A stretch of 64,000 nucleotides of DNA from JAKAGZ01 sp963772675 (GTDB taxonomy: Bacteria > Bacteroidota > Ignavibacteria > Ignavibacteriales > Ignavibacteriaceae). A program made the translations under genes and the position numbers. Positions 8,930 to 17,379 of this stretch are shown here, piece by piece; position 1 is the first letter of the stretch; every line of letters begins with the position of its first letter. Location: assembly GCA_963772675.1 (NCBI GenBank), contig CAVYYF010000012.1, positions 1 to 64,000 of the forward strand, written 5' to 3'. The notes beneath the pieces are model-generated. The model was not told the origin of the DNA. It searched no databases and saw only the letters and a program-made list of their open reading frames with translations.

Positions 8930-10603
8930 ATGAAGATATTATTTGTTCTTTTCACTTTTGTCTTTTTATTTTTTACTTTTTCTTTGTCAGCTCAGACCGT
9001 ATACGAACCTATCTCCCATGATGATATTTATAAATTCTTGGATCGTATGGCTCAGAAAGGAATTATAGTTTTTAATGACAATATCCGGCCTGTCAGCAGG
9101 AAATATATAGCTGAAAAGCTGGAGGAGCTGGAAGCGTACAGCGCACAACATAGAGCGGATAGTGAATTAGACAATTTAGAAAAAGAAGAATTGGATTTTT
9201 ATTTGAAAGATTACGGGTTTGAACTAGCAAATGATTCACTTTACGCTAAAAGCTATACTAAAGTAAAACAAATCCTTTTCGGAAACGATCAATCCGGAAG
9301 ATGGAGAATGTTTTCCTATTCAAATGACTTATTGAAAATAAATGCGAGCCCGGTTTTAGGAATTGAAATTGGGAAAAATGATGGGGTAAAGCAGACACAT
9401 ATCTGGAACGGGATTTCTCTTTATGGGTATTTAACTGACAAAATCGGCTTCAGTTTTTATTTTCGAGATAATGATGAATCGGGCAATAACATTGACAGGA
9501 CAAAATCTTTTAGCCCTGAAACTGGTGTGGTTGTTGCAAAAGCGAGCAGCAATAGCATTCAATACAGTGAAGTTCATGCGAACATTTCCACTGACTGGTC
9601 GTGGGGAGAGTTTACAATTGGGAAAGATTTTCTTAACTGGGGATACGGAGAAAGTGGATTACTGGTTCTATCTGATAAGGCACCTTCGTTTCCTTTTATC
9701 AGACTTGATCTTCATCCTACAAATTGGCTTAGTTTTAATTATATTCATGCCTGGCTAAATTCAGATGTTATAGATTCTTCCGCGAGCTATTCTACACATC
9801 TTGCCGGTCAACAAAGAGATATCTTCAGAAATAAATATTTAGCTTCTCATACTTTAACTCTTACCCCGGTTCGCGGGTTGGATATTTCAATTGGTGAGTC
9901 AATTGTTTACAGCGACAAGCTTGAGATATCATATTTAATTCCTATAATGTTCTTTCGCCTGGCAGATCATTATTTGAGCAATGGTAGCAATGATGCAGGC
10001 TCTAATTCACAGTTTTTTCTAGGAGTAAGTTCCAGAAATCAATTAAAGAATACGCATCTTTATGCTTCGTGGTTTGTAGATGAGTTTACACTCTCAGGCG
10101 CATTTGATCCACAGAAACAAAGAAATCAGTTCGGGTTTACACTTGGTGGTTCTGTTACTGATTTGCCAATTGATAATTTAACTACTACAATTGAATACAC
10201 AAAAATTTATCCATTTGTTTATACCCATTATATACCAACACAAACTTATGAGAGCTCATCTTATTTAATGGGACATTGGATAGGAAACAATGCTGATCTA
10301 ATTTATGGTTCACTTAATTACAGGTTTATAAGAGGTCTGCAAGCCACACTTTGGGCAGAACATATAAGGAAGGGTGGTTCAGGAGTGGAAAGTCAGCAGT
10401 ACCAGCAACCCCAACCACAATTTTTATTTGGCCCTAGAAATAATTATACCTGGTGGGGAATTGATGTAAAATATGAAATTATGCACGAATTGTTTTTGAG
10501 GGGGAAATTTCAATCTTCACTAGTTTCATCAGAACAGTCCAATGGAAATTTTGTGGATAAAAAAACAAACGAATTTCTGATGTCGTTGTACTATGGGTTA
10601 TAG
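8930..10603 (+). CDS. Outer-membrane beta-barrel, capsule assembly Wzi-like
   Basis: A 557-aa secreted protein with a hydrophobic signal peptide (about residues 1-20) ending in SLSAQ. I chose ATG 8930 rather than TTG 8915 because it gives a standard signal peptide. After a short helical, charged region (to about residue 100), the protein is rich in alternating aromatic/hydrophobic strands and GxxLGxS-type turns and ends near a terminal aromatic (LYYGL), as in outer-membrane barrels. The pattern resembles the Wzi capsule-anchoring family common in this phylum. It ends the polysaccharide block, which fits surface attachment of the glycan. Confidence 0.7.
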   Translation: MKILFVLFTFVFLFFTFSLSAQTVYEPISHDDIYKFLDRMAQKGIIVFNDNIRPVSRKYIAEKLEELEAYSAQHRADSELDNLEKEELDFYLKDYGFELANDSLYAKSYTKVKQILFGNDQSGRWRMFSYSNDLLKINASPVLGIEIGKNDGVKQTHIWNGISLYGYLTDKIGFSFYFRDNDESGNNIDRTKSFSPETGVVVAKASSNSIQYSEVHANISTDWSWGEFTIGKDFLNWGYGESGLLVLSDKAPSFPFIRLDLHPTNWLSFNYIHAWLNSDVIDSSASYSTHLAGQQRDIFRNKYLASHTLTLTPVRGLDISIGESIVYSDKLEISYLIPIMFFRLADHYLSNGSNDAGSNSQFFLGVSSRNQLKNTHLYASWFVDEFTLSGAFDPQKQRNQFGFTLGGSVTDLPIDNLTTTIEYTKIYPFVYTHYIPTQTYESSSYLMGHWIGNNADLIYGSLNYRFIRGLQATLWAEHIRKGGSGVESQQYQQPQPQFLFGPRNNYTWWGIDVKYEIMHELFLRGKFQSSLVSSEQSNGNFVDKKTNEFLMSLYYGL

Positions 10604-10780
10604 ATTGTAACACTCTTGTAATTGATAATTTTCTCTTGTCTCCTTTTTTTACTTATCTAAAGATACTTTTCGATTTAATACACATCCTGGAACTATATAC
10701 CTTTCGCTGACATAATTTTCTTGATTATCCTGCTTATCTTATCTAATTTTAAAATCATTTCAAATTAACAGGTTGTAACT

Positions 10781-13051
10781 ATGAAAAAATTTAGTGTACA
10801 AATAAGATCTTTCCTTATTCTTTTGCTTGCATTTTTGACCTCTTCAATATCTGCACAGCAGGGAACACAAAAGGAAAAATATAAAGACTTAAGAGAGGCA
10901 TTTACTGCTGGAAGAAAACTATCGGGCGAAAGCGGACCACGAAGTGTTAACTGGATAGATAACGGTGATCGTTATTCTTATATCTCTATGAATAGAGAAG
11001 ACAATACTTCCGAAATAAGAGCATATAACCCGGGAAAAGATGAAGATGATTTAATATTTAATGGTGACAGTTTGAAATTTCCTGACTCAGATAATAAATT
11101 CAATTACCGTTCTTTTGAATGGGGACAGGATTCAAAGCACTTATTGTTCCAGACAAATTTTAAAAAAATATACAGGAGATCAGGAAATTCAGATTACTAC
11201 GTTTATTCATTGGACGATAAAATGTTAACTCTGGCTGCAAAAGATGCCCGTACTGCTGAACTTTCCCCTGATGGATCGAAGATCGGTTATGAGCGTGCCG
11301 GCAATATGTTTGTATATGATTTTAACGCAAAGATGGAAAAACAACTGACTACAGATGGAGGCGAGGGAAATATTTTTAATGGTCATTATGATTGGGTATA
11401 CGAAGAGGAATTCGGGCAGGCACAGGCGTGGAGCTGGTCAAATGATGACAAATATATTGCATATTGGCACTTTGATGAAAGCCCGGTTCCTGTTTATCAA
11501 ATGACAGACTTTGATGGCTTACATCCTAAATATGAAAAAATTGCTTATCCGCAGGTTGGGGATCCAAATGCAGATATAAAGATAGGAGTTGTAAACGTTA
11601 GCTCTGGAAAAAATGTTTGGATAAATACAGGTGTAACAGGTGAATATTATATCCCGAGAATTTATTGGACAAGCGAACCAAATGTGCTGGCTGTTGTTGT
11701 TCTCAACAGGGCGCAAAATGATATGAAATTATTCTTCTGTAATGTTGCTACGAGTGAGAGTAAATTAATTATGGAAGAAAAATCTGATACGTGGATAGAT
11801 GTATATGATTTCTATTCCGGTGTAAATGATATGCTTACATTTCCTGCTGACTCAAAGGAATTTTTCTGGATATCTGACAGAGATGGACATCAGCATGTTT
11901 ACAGATATGACTATGATGGGAAATTAATTCAGCAGGTGACAAAAGGCGACTGGACTGTCACAAAAGTTGATGGCATTGATATGGATAATGAAGTTATATA
12001 TTATGAATCTACTGAAGTATCACCTCTTCAGAGGCAGCTTTATTCTATAAAATTTGATGGAACTGGTAAAAAAAGAATTACATTGGCGGAAGGAACTCAC
12101 AGAATTAATATGTCTCCCAATTGTAAGTATTTTATCGATTCCTATTCCAGTGTTAGTCAGCCAGGACAAGTTGAAATTTCAAGTCCCTCAAAAGGTGTAC
12201 TAAAAAAGCTAGTTGATAACAAATCAGTAACTGAATACCTGGAAAAACATGAATATTCCCCTATTGAATTAATGAGCTTTACTACTACCGATTCAGTTAA
12301 ATTGGATATTAGTATGATTAAACCATTCGATTTTGATCCTTCTAAAAAATATCCGGTGATCCTGGCAATTTATGGTGGTCCGGGTTCCCAGGCAGTTTAT
12401 GATCGTTTTGACGCAAGTGGATTTCATCAATATCTTGCCCAAAAAGGTTATATCATTGTGGATGTAAATAATAGGGCGACTGCAAACTACAGCAGTCATT
12501 TTATGAAACAGGTTTACAAGCAGCTTGGTAAATGGGAAAGCAATGACTTTGTTGAGACTGCAAAATATCTGGCAACATTACCCTATGTTGATAAGGATAA
12601 CATGGCAATAATGGGTACCAGCTATGGCGGCTATAGTACAACTTATACGATGCTGGCGCATCCAGGTGTTTTTAAAGTTGGTATAGCAAATTCTCCTGTT
12701 ACTGACTGGAGACTTTATGATGATATTTATACTGAAAGGTATATGGGCTTGCTCAGTGATAATGAAGAAGGATATATCAAAAGCTCTTCTACTACCTATG
12801 CAAAAAATCTTCAGGGTCATTTACTTCTGATTCACTCTGATCTGGATGATAATGTACATATTGGGAATACAATGCAGTTACTCACTGCACTAACTAATGC
12901 AGGAAAAGATTTTGATTTAAGAATATTTCCTCCGGGAGCACATGGTGCGGCTTATAATATGCAGAGCTACTTTTTATTAATGCAGGTTTATTATAATTAT
13001 CTGGATCGATGGCTTAAGGGAGGAATGGATCAGATAGATATTAATAAGTAG
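10781..13051 (+). CDS. Dipeptidyl peptidase IV (S9 family serine peptidase)
   Basis: Exported peptidase that removes X-Pro dipeptides from peptide N termini. The 756-aa protein has a signal peptide ending SISAQ, an eight-bladed propeller domain (about 60-480) with the EEE segment at 208-210 that binds the substrate N terminus in DPP IV, and a C-terminal alpha/beta-hydrolase domain. The nucleophile is Ser614 in GTSYGG, the acid lies in DDNVH, and the histidine in HGAAY. All three catalytic elements are present. It stands alone, with a bidirectional-looking terminator after it. Confidence 0.95.
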   Translation: MKKFSVQIRSFLILLLAFLTSSISAQQGTQKEKYKDLREAFTAGRKLSGESGPRSVNWIDNGDRYSYISMNREDNTSEIRAYNPGKDEDDLIFNGDSLKFPDSDNKFNYRSFEWGQDSKHLLFQTNFKKIYRRSGNSDYYVYSLDDKMLTLAAKDARTAELSPDGSKIGYERAGNMFVYDFNAKMEKQLTTDGGEGNIFNGHYDWVYEEEFGQAQAWSWSNDDKYIAYWHFDESPVPVYQMTDFDGLHPKYEKIAYPQVGDPNADIKIGVVNVSSGKNVWINTGVTGEYYIPRIYWTSEPNVLAVVVLNRAQNDMKLFFCNVATSESKLIMEEKSDTWIDVYDFYSGVNDMLTFPADSKEFFWISDRDGHQHVYRYDYDGKLIQQVTKGDWTVTKVDGIDMDNEVIYYESTEVSPLQRQLYSIKFDGTGKKRITLAEGTHRINMSPNCKYFIDSYSSVSQPGQVEISSPSKGVLKKLVDNKSVTEYLEKHEYSPIELMSFTTTDSVKLDISMIKPFDFDPSKKYPVILAIYGGPGSQAVYDRFDASGFHQYLAQKGYIIVDVNNRATANYSSHFMKQVYKQLGKWESNDFVETAKYLATLPYVDKDNMAIMGTSYGGYSTTYTMLAHPGVFKVGIANSPVTDWRLYDDIYTERYMGLLSDNEEGYIKSSSTTYAKNLQGHLLLIHSDLDDNVHIGNTMQLLTALTNAGKDFDLRIFPPGAHGAAYNMQSYFLLMQVYYNYLDRWLKGGMDQIDINK

Positions 13052-13117
13052 TTTTATTTTTGACTAGCAATGGATTATTATTCATCATAGTAATTCCAAG
13101 CTTAAATCAGTTTAAAT

Positions 13118-13152
13118 AAAAAAATCCCCTCAAAATGAGGGGATTTTATTTT
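13118..13152. terminator. Intrinsic terminator, probably bidirectional
   Basis: A TCCCCTC/GAGGGGA stem extended by A/T pairs, with an A-run before and a T-run after. It lies between the convergent DPP IV and sigma factor genes and can serve both strands. Confidence 0.85.
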
Positions 13153-13170
13153 TAAATTATATATAGGATA

Positions 13171-14028
13171 TTAACCGAGATACGCCTTAAGGTTTTTACT
13201 CTTAGCATTATGTTTTAATCTTCTGAGAGCCTTTTCTTTAATCTGTCTTACTCTTTCACGCGTAAGATCAAATTTTTCACCTATCTCCTCTAAAGTTGCG
13301 GACCTTTCTGCATCGATTCCAAAATATAATCTTAAAACTTTTGCTTCTTTTTCACTCAAAGTTGATAAAGCATTCTCCACTTCTTTCTTGAGTGATTCTC
13401 TCATCAATATGGTATCGGGAGAAGGTTGATCATCATTTGGAAGAACATCCATCAAACTATTTTTGTCATCATCACCTGAAAAAGGTGCATCCATAGAAAC
13501 GTGTCGTCCTGAAATTTGCATCGCATAAGCAACATCATCCTGAGTCATATCAAGTATTGAAGCAAGCTCACTAGTTGTGGGTTTTCTTTCATATTCCTGT
13601 TCAAGATCCCTGTAAGCTTTACTAATTTTACTTAGTGAACCAACACGGTTCAAAGGAAGACGAACAATTCTTGATTGGTCAGCAATTGCCTGCATAATTG
13701 ATTGTCTTACCCACCAAACTGCATAAGAAATAAATTTAAATCCACGTGTCTCATCAAATCTCTGCGCCGCTTTTATCAGACCAAGATTCCCCTCATTAAT
13801 TAGATCTCCCAATGATAGCCCCTGATTTTGAAATTGTTTTGCAACACTAACTACGAATCTAAGGTTTGCTTTTGTTAATGCATCAAGTGCAAGTTTGTCT
13901 CCTTTGCGAATTCGTATAGCAAGCTCAATTTCCTGGTCAGGTGTAAGAAGATCTACTTTACCTATCTCCTGTAAATACTGATCTAAAGATTTACTCTCAC
14001 GATTGGTAAATTGCTTGGTTATTTTCAA
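13171..14028 (-). CDS. rpoD: Primary RNA polymerase sigma factor (sigma-70/RpoD)
   Basis: Directs RNA polymerase to housekeeping promoters. The 285-aa protein lacks the long region 1.1, as usual in Bacteroidota and relatives. It has region 1.2 (SLDQYLQEIG), region 2 with GNLGLIKAAQRFDETRGFKF and YAVWWVRQSI for -10 recognition and melting, region 3 (RLPLNRVGSLSKI), and region 4 with TLEEIGEKFDLTRERVRQIK, the -35 helix-turn-helix. The start is TTG at 14028 with AGGAG nine bases upstream (14038-14042). The rare start codon may hold down expression. Confidence 0.95.
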   Translation of the reverse strand: MKITKQFTNRESKSLDQYLQEIGKVDLLTPDQEIELAIRIRKGDKLALDALTKANLRFVVSVAKQFQNQGLSLGDLINEGNLGLIKAAQRFDETRGFKFISYAVWWVRQSIMQAIADQSRIVRLPLNRVGSLSKISKAYRDLEQEYERKPTTSELASILDMTQDDVAYAMQISGRHVSMDAPFSGDDDKNSLMDVLPNDDQPSPDTILMRESLKKEVENALSTLSEKEAKVLRLYFGIDAERSATLEEIGEKFDLTRERVRQIKEKALRRLKHNAKSKNLKAYLG

Positions 14029-14395
14029 TGTAATCTACTCCTGATTTATAGTGTTTTCTAATAATGTTAACAAATTAGACTGTTTTTAGTTCCTAAAGTT
14101 GTCTAAATGGTTCAAATAAAGACAACAAATATACAAAAATTATTCCTGATTTTATAAATTTTTCTTCGATCTACTTCATTAATTATAAAGCTGTAAGTCA
14201 TTTATTATTGACCGGTTATATCAATAATGCTCATGAGATGCCGGACTTAGCCATTTTGCACCGATTTATTCACATTTTGGATGTACGAAATAAAGATAAG
14301 ATTCACGCAAAATTTGCACAAATTAAGCAATAGCTTTGTTACTTTTGAAGCACTCCCTGATTTTTGTATTTATTATACTCCTTGCAGTCAATTAT
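14029..14395. other. Intergenic region upstream of the sigma factor gene
   Basis: About 370 AT-rich bases between the sigma factor start and the stop of the small membrane protein gene. It must hold the sigma factor promoter, but I see no confident promoter boxes, RNA or repeat. No coding potential stands out. Confidence 0.4.
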
Positions 14396-14593
14396 TTAAT
14401 GTGCGCCACCTCTTAATATTCTGGCCGGTAGAGTTATCAGGCTGTTCAAAAATTTGAAAATACCGGAAACCGTGATTCCAATTAATCTAAAAGGAAGCAA
14501 AAACAACCATACGAAAGGGTATGCTATTATAGCTAATATTGCCAGCGGCCAGCAGAAAAATAATAGCAGAAGCCATAATAAGAATGTAGTCAT
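14396..14593 (-). CDS. Small two-helix membrane protein
   Basis: A 65-aa hydrophobic protein I do not recognise. It begins with one long or two short transmembrane segments rich in Leu, Phe and Trp (LLWLLLLFFCWPLAI, then FVWLFLLPFRLIG) and ends in a short basic tail (LPARILRGG). The reverse-strand sequence ACGGGATAAACT precedes the ATG, giving a plausible ribosome site. Its own codon pattern and spacing make it likelier to be real than the opposite-strand reading frame at the same place. Function unknown; it stands as a single gene. Confidence 0.6.
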   Translation of the reverse strand: MTTFLLWLLLLFFCWPLAILAIIAYPFVWLFLLPFRLIGITVSGIFKFLNSLITLPARILRGGAH

Positions 14594-14708
14594 AGTTTAT
14601 CCCGTGATAAATTTTTATAAACTTAATTTATTCTTTAGAAAATTAAATCAAAGGAAAAAATGACAGGCAGGTAAAATTTTTGATGGACGGTAGAATTTAT
14701 TGTAATAG

Positions 14709-14740
14709 CATGGCATCTCATTTTCTGAGATGCCATATTT
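14709..14740. terminator. Perfect 11-bp hairpin between small ORF and transporter
   Basis: An 11-base perfect inverted repeat around a 5-base loop (stem ATGGCATCTCA), followed on the + strand by ATTTTAATT. It lies just past the 3' end of the transporter gene on the - strand, where it may stabilise or end that transcript, although the U-tract is better on the + strand. Confidence 0.55.
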
Positions 14741-14753
14741 TAATTAATTCCGT

Positions 14754-16019
14754 CTAAGCAGTTTTAGGTTTAATCAAAAATCTATTATAAAGAAACATAA
14801 GTACAGTTGCTAATAATCCAATCCCAATGAGAGAGAACCAAACAAGATTCATATTATTCTGTGCTTTTGCAGTCTCATATAACCACCCGCCTATTGGATC
14901 TCCGACAAATCTCGCTATTGCTATTGGTAGGAATGCATACCCCTGGTAAAGTCCCTGCTGCCCGGCAGGAGCTATTTCTGAAATATATTCATAATAGCGT
15001 GGGGCCTGTGTCATTTCCCCGATGGAAAATGCAACAACACCTGCTGCAATCGTTGGGATACTGGGATGAATTGCAATAATTATCCAGATAAAGCTAGAAA
15101 TGAAAAATCCTGTAAGAATTGCGTTTTCAGTTGAAAGATTTTTCGTTAGCCTGTTAACCGGTATCTGGAAAAGTATAATTGCACCAGCTCCTCCCCAGGA
15201 TTGAATTATTTCATAAGGAGCATTTTTACCAATAAAATCTGTTACATAATAGGGTATTACAATAAATTCCTGCCAGAATATTATCCAGTACAAAGAATAA
15301 ATAAGAAGGAAGATCATAAATTTATAGTTGGCCAGTACAACAAAAAGATTTTCCATTTTTTTGCCCAGAGACTCAACCGGTTCTGCTACTTCACTTTTAA
15401 TATTCTTATAGAGTGTTAAATTTACGACGAGCATGGCAAGGCAGGATATTGCAGAAATCATATATACATATTCGTATCCTATACTATCTCTTACAAGATA
15501 TGCGATAGTTGGCCCAATCATCGCTCCAACATTTACAAGCCAGTAATAAATTGCAAAACCTAATGATTTAGTCTCTGGCTTTGAACCGAGAGCTACCGTT
15601 CCTAATACAGATGGTTTTATAAAACAGCCTCCAAGTGCTGTGAAGATCAAAAATAGCATAATGAGCCAGTACTGATCGAGATTTCCATATATTCCCGAAA
15701 AAGCAGGCATACCAACTGAGCCAATTAAAAAGTAGCCGATTGCCAGAACCGTAAAACAAACATTAAATGCCTTTCTGAATCCCCATTTGTCGGCAAGTGT
15801 TCCACCTAAAATAGGAAGAAGGTAAATTAATCCTCCGAAAATGCCTGAAAGTGAACCAGCTTCTGATTCAGAAAAGCCCAGCCTATTACGCATATAAACC
15901 ATAAAAACGATCTGCTGACCGTAATAAGCCAGTCGTTCAAATAGCTCCATAATATTGGCTACCCAAAAGGATCGATGAAAGCCTTCCTTTACTTCCTTCA
16001 GTTTTGCTGCTATTTCCAC
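14754..16019 (-). CDS. MFS transporter, proton-dependent oligopeptide transporter type
   Basis: Inner-membrane carrier of the major facilitator superfamily, 421 aa, about 12 hydrophobic helices. The N-terminal ELFERLAYYGQQ corresponds to the ExxERxxYYG proton/peptide motif of the POT family, and GGTLADKWGFRKA matches the MFS loop 2-3 motif. Peptide/proton symport is therefore the best guess, and dipeptides released by DPP IV a possible load. The start is GTG at 16019 with GGCGGAG upstream. It is shorter than many POTs (about 450-500 aa), so substrate assignment stays open. Confidence 0.8.
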   Translation of the reverse strand: MEIAAKLKEVKEGFHRSFWVANIMELFERLAYYGQQIVFMVYMRNRLGFSESEAGSLSGIFGGLIYLLPILGGTLADKWGFRKAFNVCFTVLAIGYFLIGSVGMPAFSGIYGNLDQYWLIMLFLIFTALGGCFIKPSVLGTVALGSKPETKSLGFAIYYWLVNVGAMIGPTIAYLVRDSIGYEYVYMISAISCLAMLVVNLTLYKNIKSEVAEPVESLGKKMENLFVVLANYKFMIFLLIYSLYWIIFWQEFIVIPYYVTDFIGKNAPYEIIQSWGGAGAIILFQIPVNRLTKNLSTENAILTGFFISSFIWIIIAIHPSIPTIAAGVVAFSIGEMTQAPRYYEYISEIAPAGQQGLYQGYAFLPIAIARFVGDPIGGWLYETAKAQNNMNLVWFSLIGIGLLATVLMFLYNRFLIKPKTA

Positions 16020-16305
16020 AGTGACTCCGCCTAGTTAATTGAATTTATTACTATTAAAAATGATAATTTATTTAATATTATACTAATAAAAAACTGGAAA
16101 TCTGTTTTTAGATTGATAATTATGAAAAAGGATTATTGTGACTTAATTGAGTTTTATTCTGGTTATATTATGAAACATGAATCTGGGGCTGTGTTATTCT
16201 GTATGCCCTATGCATAATTTATGTTGAATCTTAAATCGTTTAATACCATTTTATTGCTGGCATAAAATATTTTATTTGTTCTACTGCTAGAATATTGGAG
16301 TATAA

Positions 16306-17361
16306 ATGGCTGCAAAAATTTCCTTTTATAAAAGATTTCTACTAATAGTAATATTTTTTATATTAATTTTTTCAGGCTGTTCTTCCATGGTATATAAATC
16401 AGCTTTCCCAACTTTAAGTGATGGAAAATATGATAGTGAATTTCCGTATAAAGGTAGCTCTGAGGAACTGGAGCGTATCGGTGAAAGCGTTGAAAGGATA
16501 AATTGCATTGCATTTTATAAGACTTATGTTTTTAATAGTGGTACTGATGTTAAGATCTCAGATATTACTGAAGAGTTTCTCGAAAAAAATGTGAACAATG
16601 TTAGTTATTTCGATAAGACAAGCTCGGGAACGGGTACTATTATATATTCTTTAAATAATAAAATTGCTTTGTTGACCTGCGCACACGTCATAAGTTTTCC
16701 CGACACAATTTATAGCCACTTCACGGATGAGAAAGGAAAATTTACTAAATATCTTGAAAGTATTTCTATAAGAGACAGGCAAATGATTTATGTTGCAGGT
16801 TTGCCTTATGGTGGTGATGTTGAACTCCTTGCAATTGACAAAGAACACGATCTTGCAGTATTGGGACACACCTATCCATCTCTTCAGGATCTGAATTTTC
16901 CTGTTTTTCCTTATCCCAAGGGCGAGGCTAAACAGTTAGAGTGGGGTACATTTGTATATGTTTTCGGATATCCTATGAATTATAAAATGGTATCCAAGGC
17001 AATAGTTAGTAGTCCTAATATGGATGGCCATGGTTCATTTCTTATTGATGCCGTTGTTAACAAAGGATTTAGTGGGGGAATTGTTCTTGGGATCAGAGAC
17101 GGAATCCCAAATTTTGAATTCGTTGGAATTATCAGGTCAATTCCGGAAGAAAGTGAATACGTACTTGAACCTGAGAAATTGAAAGGAAATATTAATTATA
17201 GCTCCGTGGTTCCATATAAAGGGGACGTTTATGCAATTGAGAAAGAGGATTTGAAATATGGGATTGCAAAAGTGATACCCATCGATGTCATTGAGGAATT
17301 TCTGAATGCAAACAAAGAAAAGCTATCGGATTTAGGTTATGATATAGACAAGTTCTTTTGA
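16306..17361 (+). CDS. Trypsin-like serine peptidase lipoprotein
   Basis: A 351-aa predicted surface or periplasmic lipoprotein: hydrophobic signal with lipobox IFSGC (Cys25). The body looks like an HtrA/S1C-type chymotrypsin fold with all triad positions: His127 in LLTCAHVIS, Asp182 in KEHDLAVLG and Ser256 in KGFSGGIVLG. Family knowledge predicts proteolysis of misfolded or exposed proteins. There is no PDZ domain, unlike DegP, and the usual GNSGGP is GFSGGI. It is monocistronic, converging with the ClC gene. Confidence 0.75.
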   Translation: MAAKISFYKRFLLIVIFFILIFSGCSSMVYKSAFPTLSDGKYDSEFPYKGSSEELERIGESVERINCIAFYKTYVFNSGTDVKISDITEEFLEKNVNNVSYFDKTSSGTGTIIYSLNNKIALLTCAHVISFPDTIYSHFTDEKGKFTKYLESISIRDRQMIYVAGLPYGGDVELLAIDKEHDLAVLGHTYPSLQDLNFPVFPYPKGEAKQLEWGTFVYVFGYPMNYKMVSKAIVSSPNMDGHGSFLIDAVVNKGFSGGIVLGIRDGIPNFEFVGIIRSIPEESEYVLEPEKLKGNINYSSVVPYKGDVYAIEKEDLKYGIAKVIPIDVIEEFLNANKEKLSDLGYDIDKFF

Positions 17362-17379
17362 TTTTTGTGGTTATTTATT

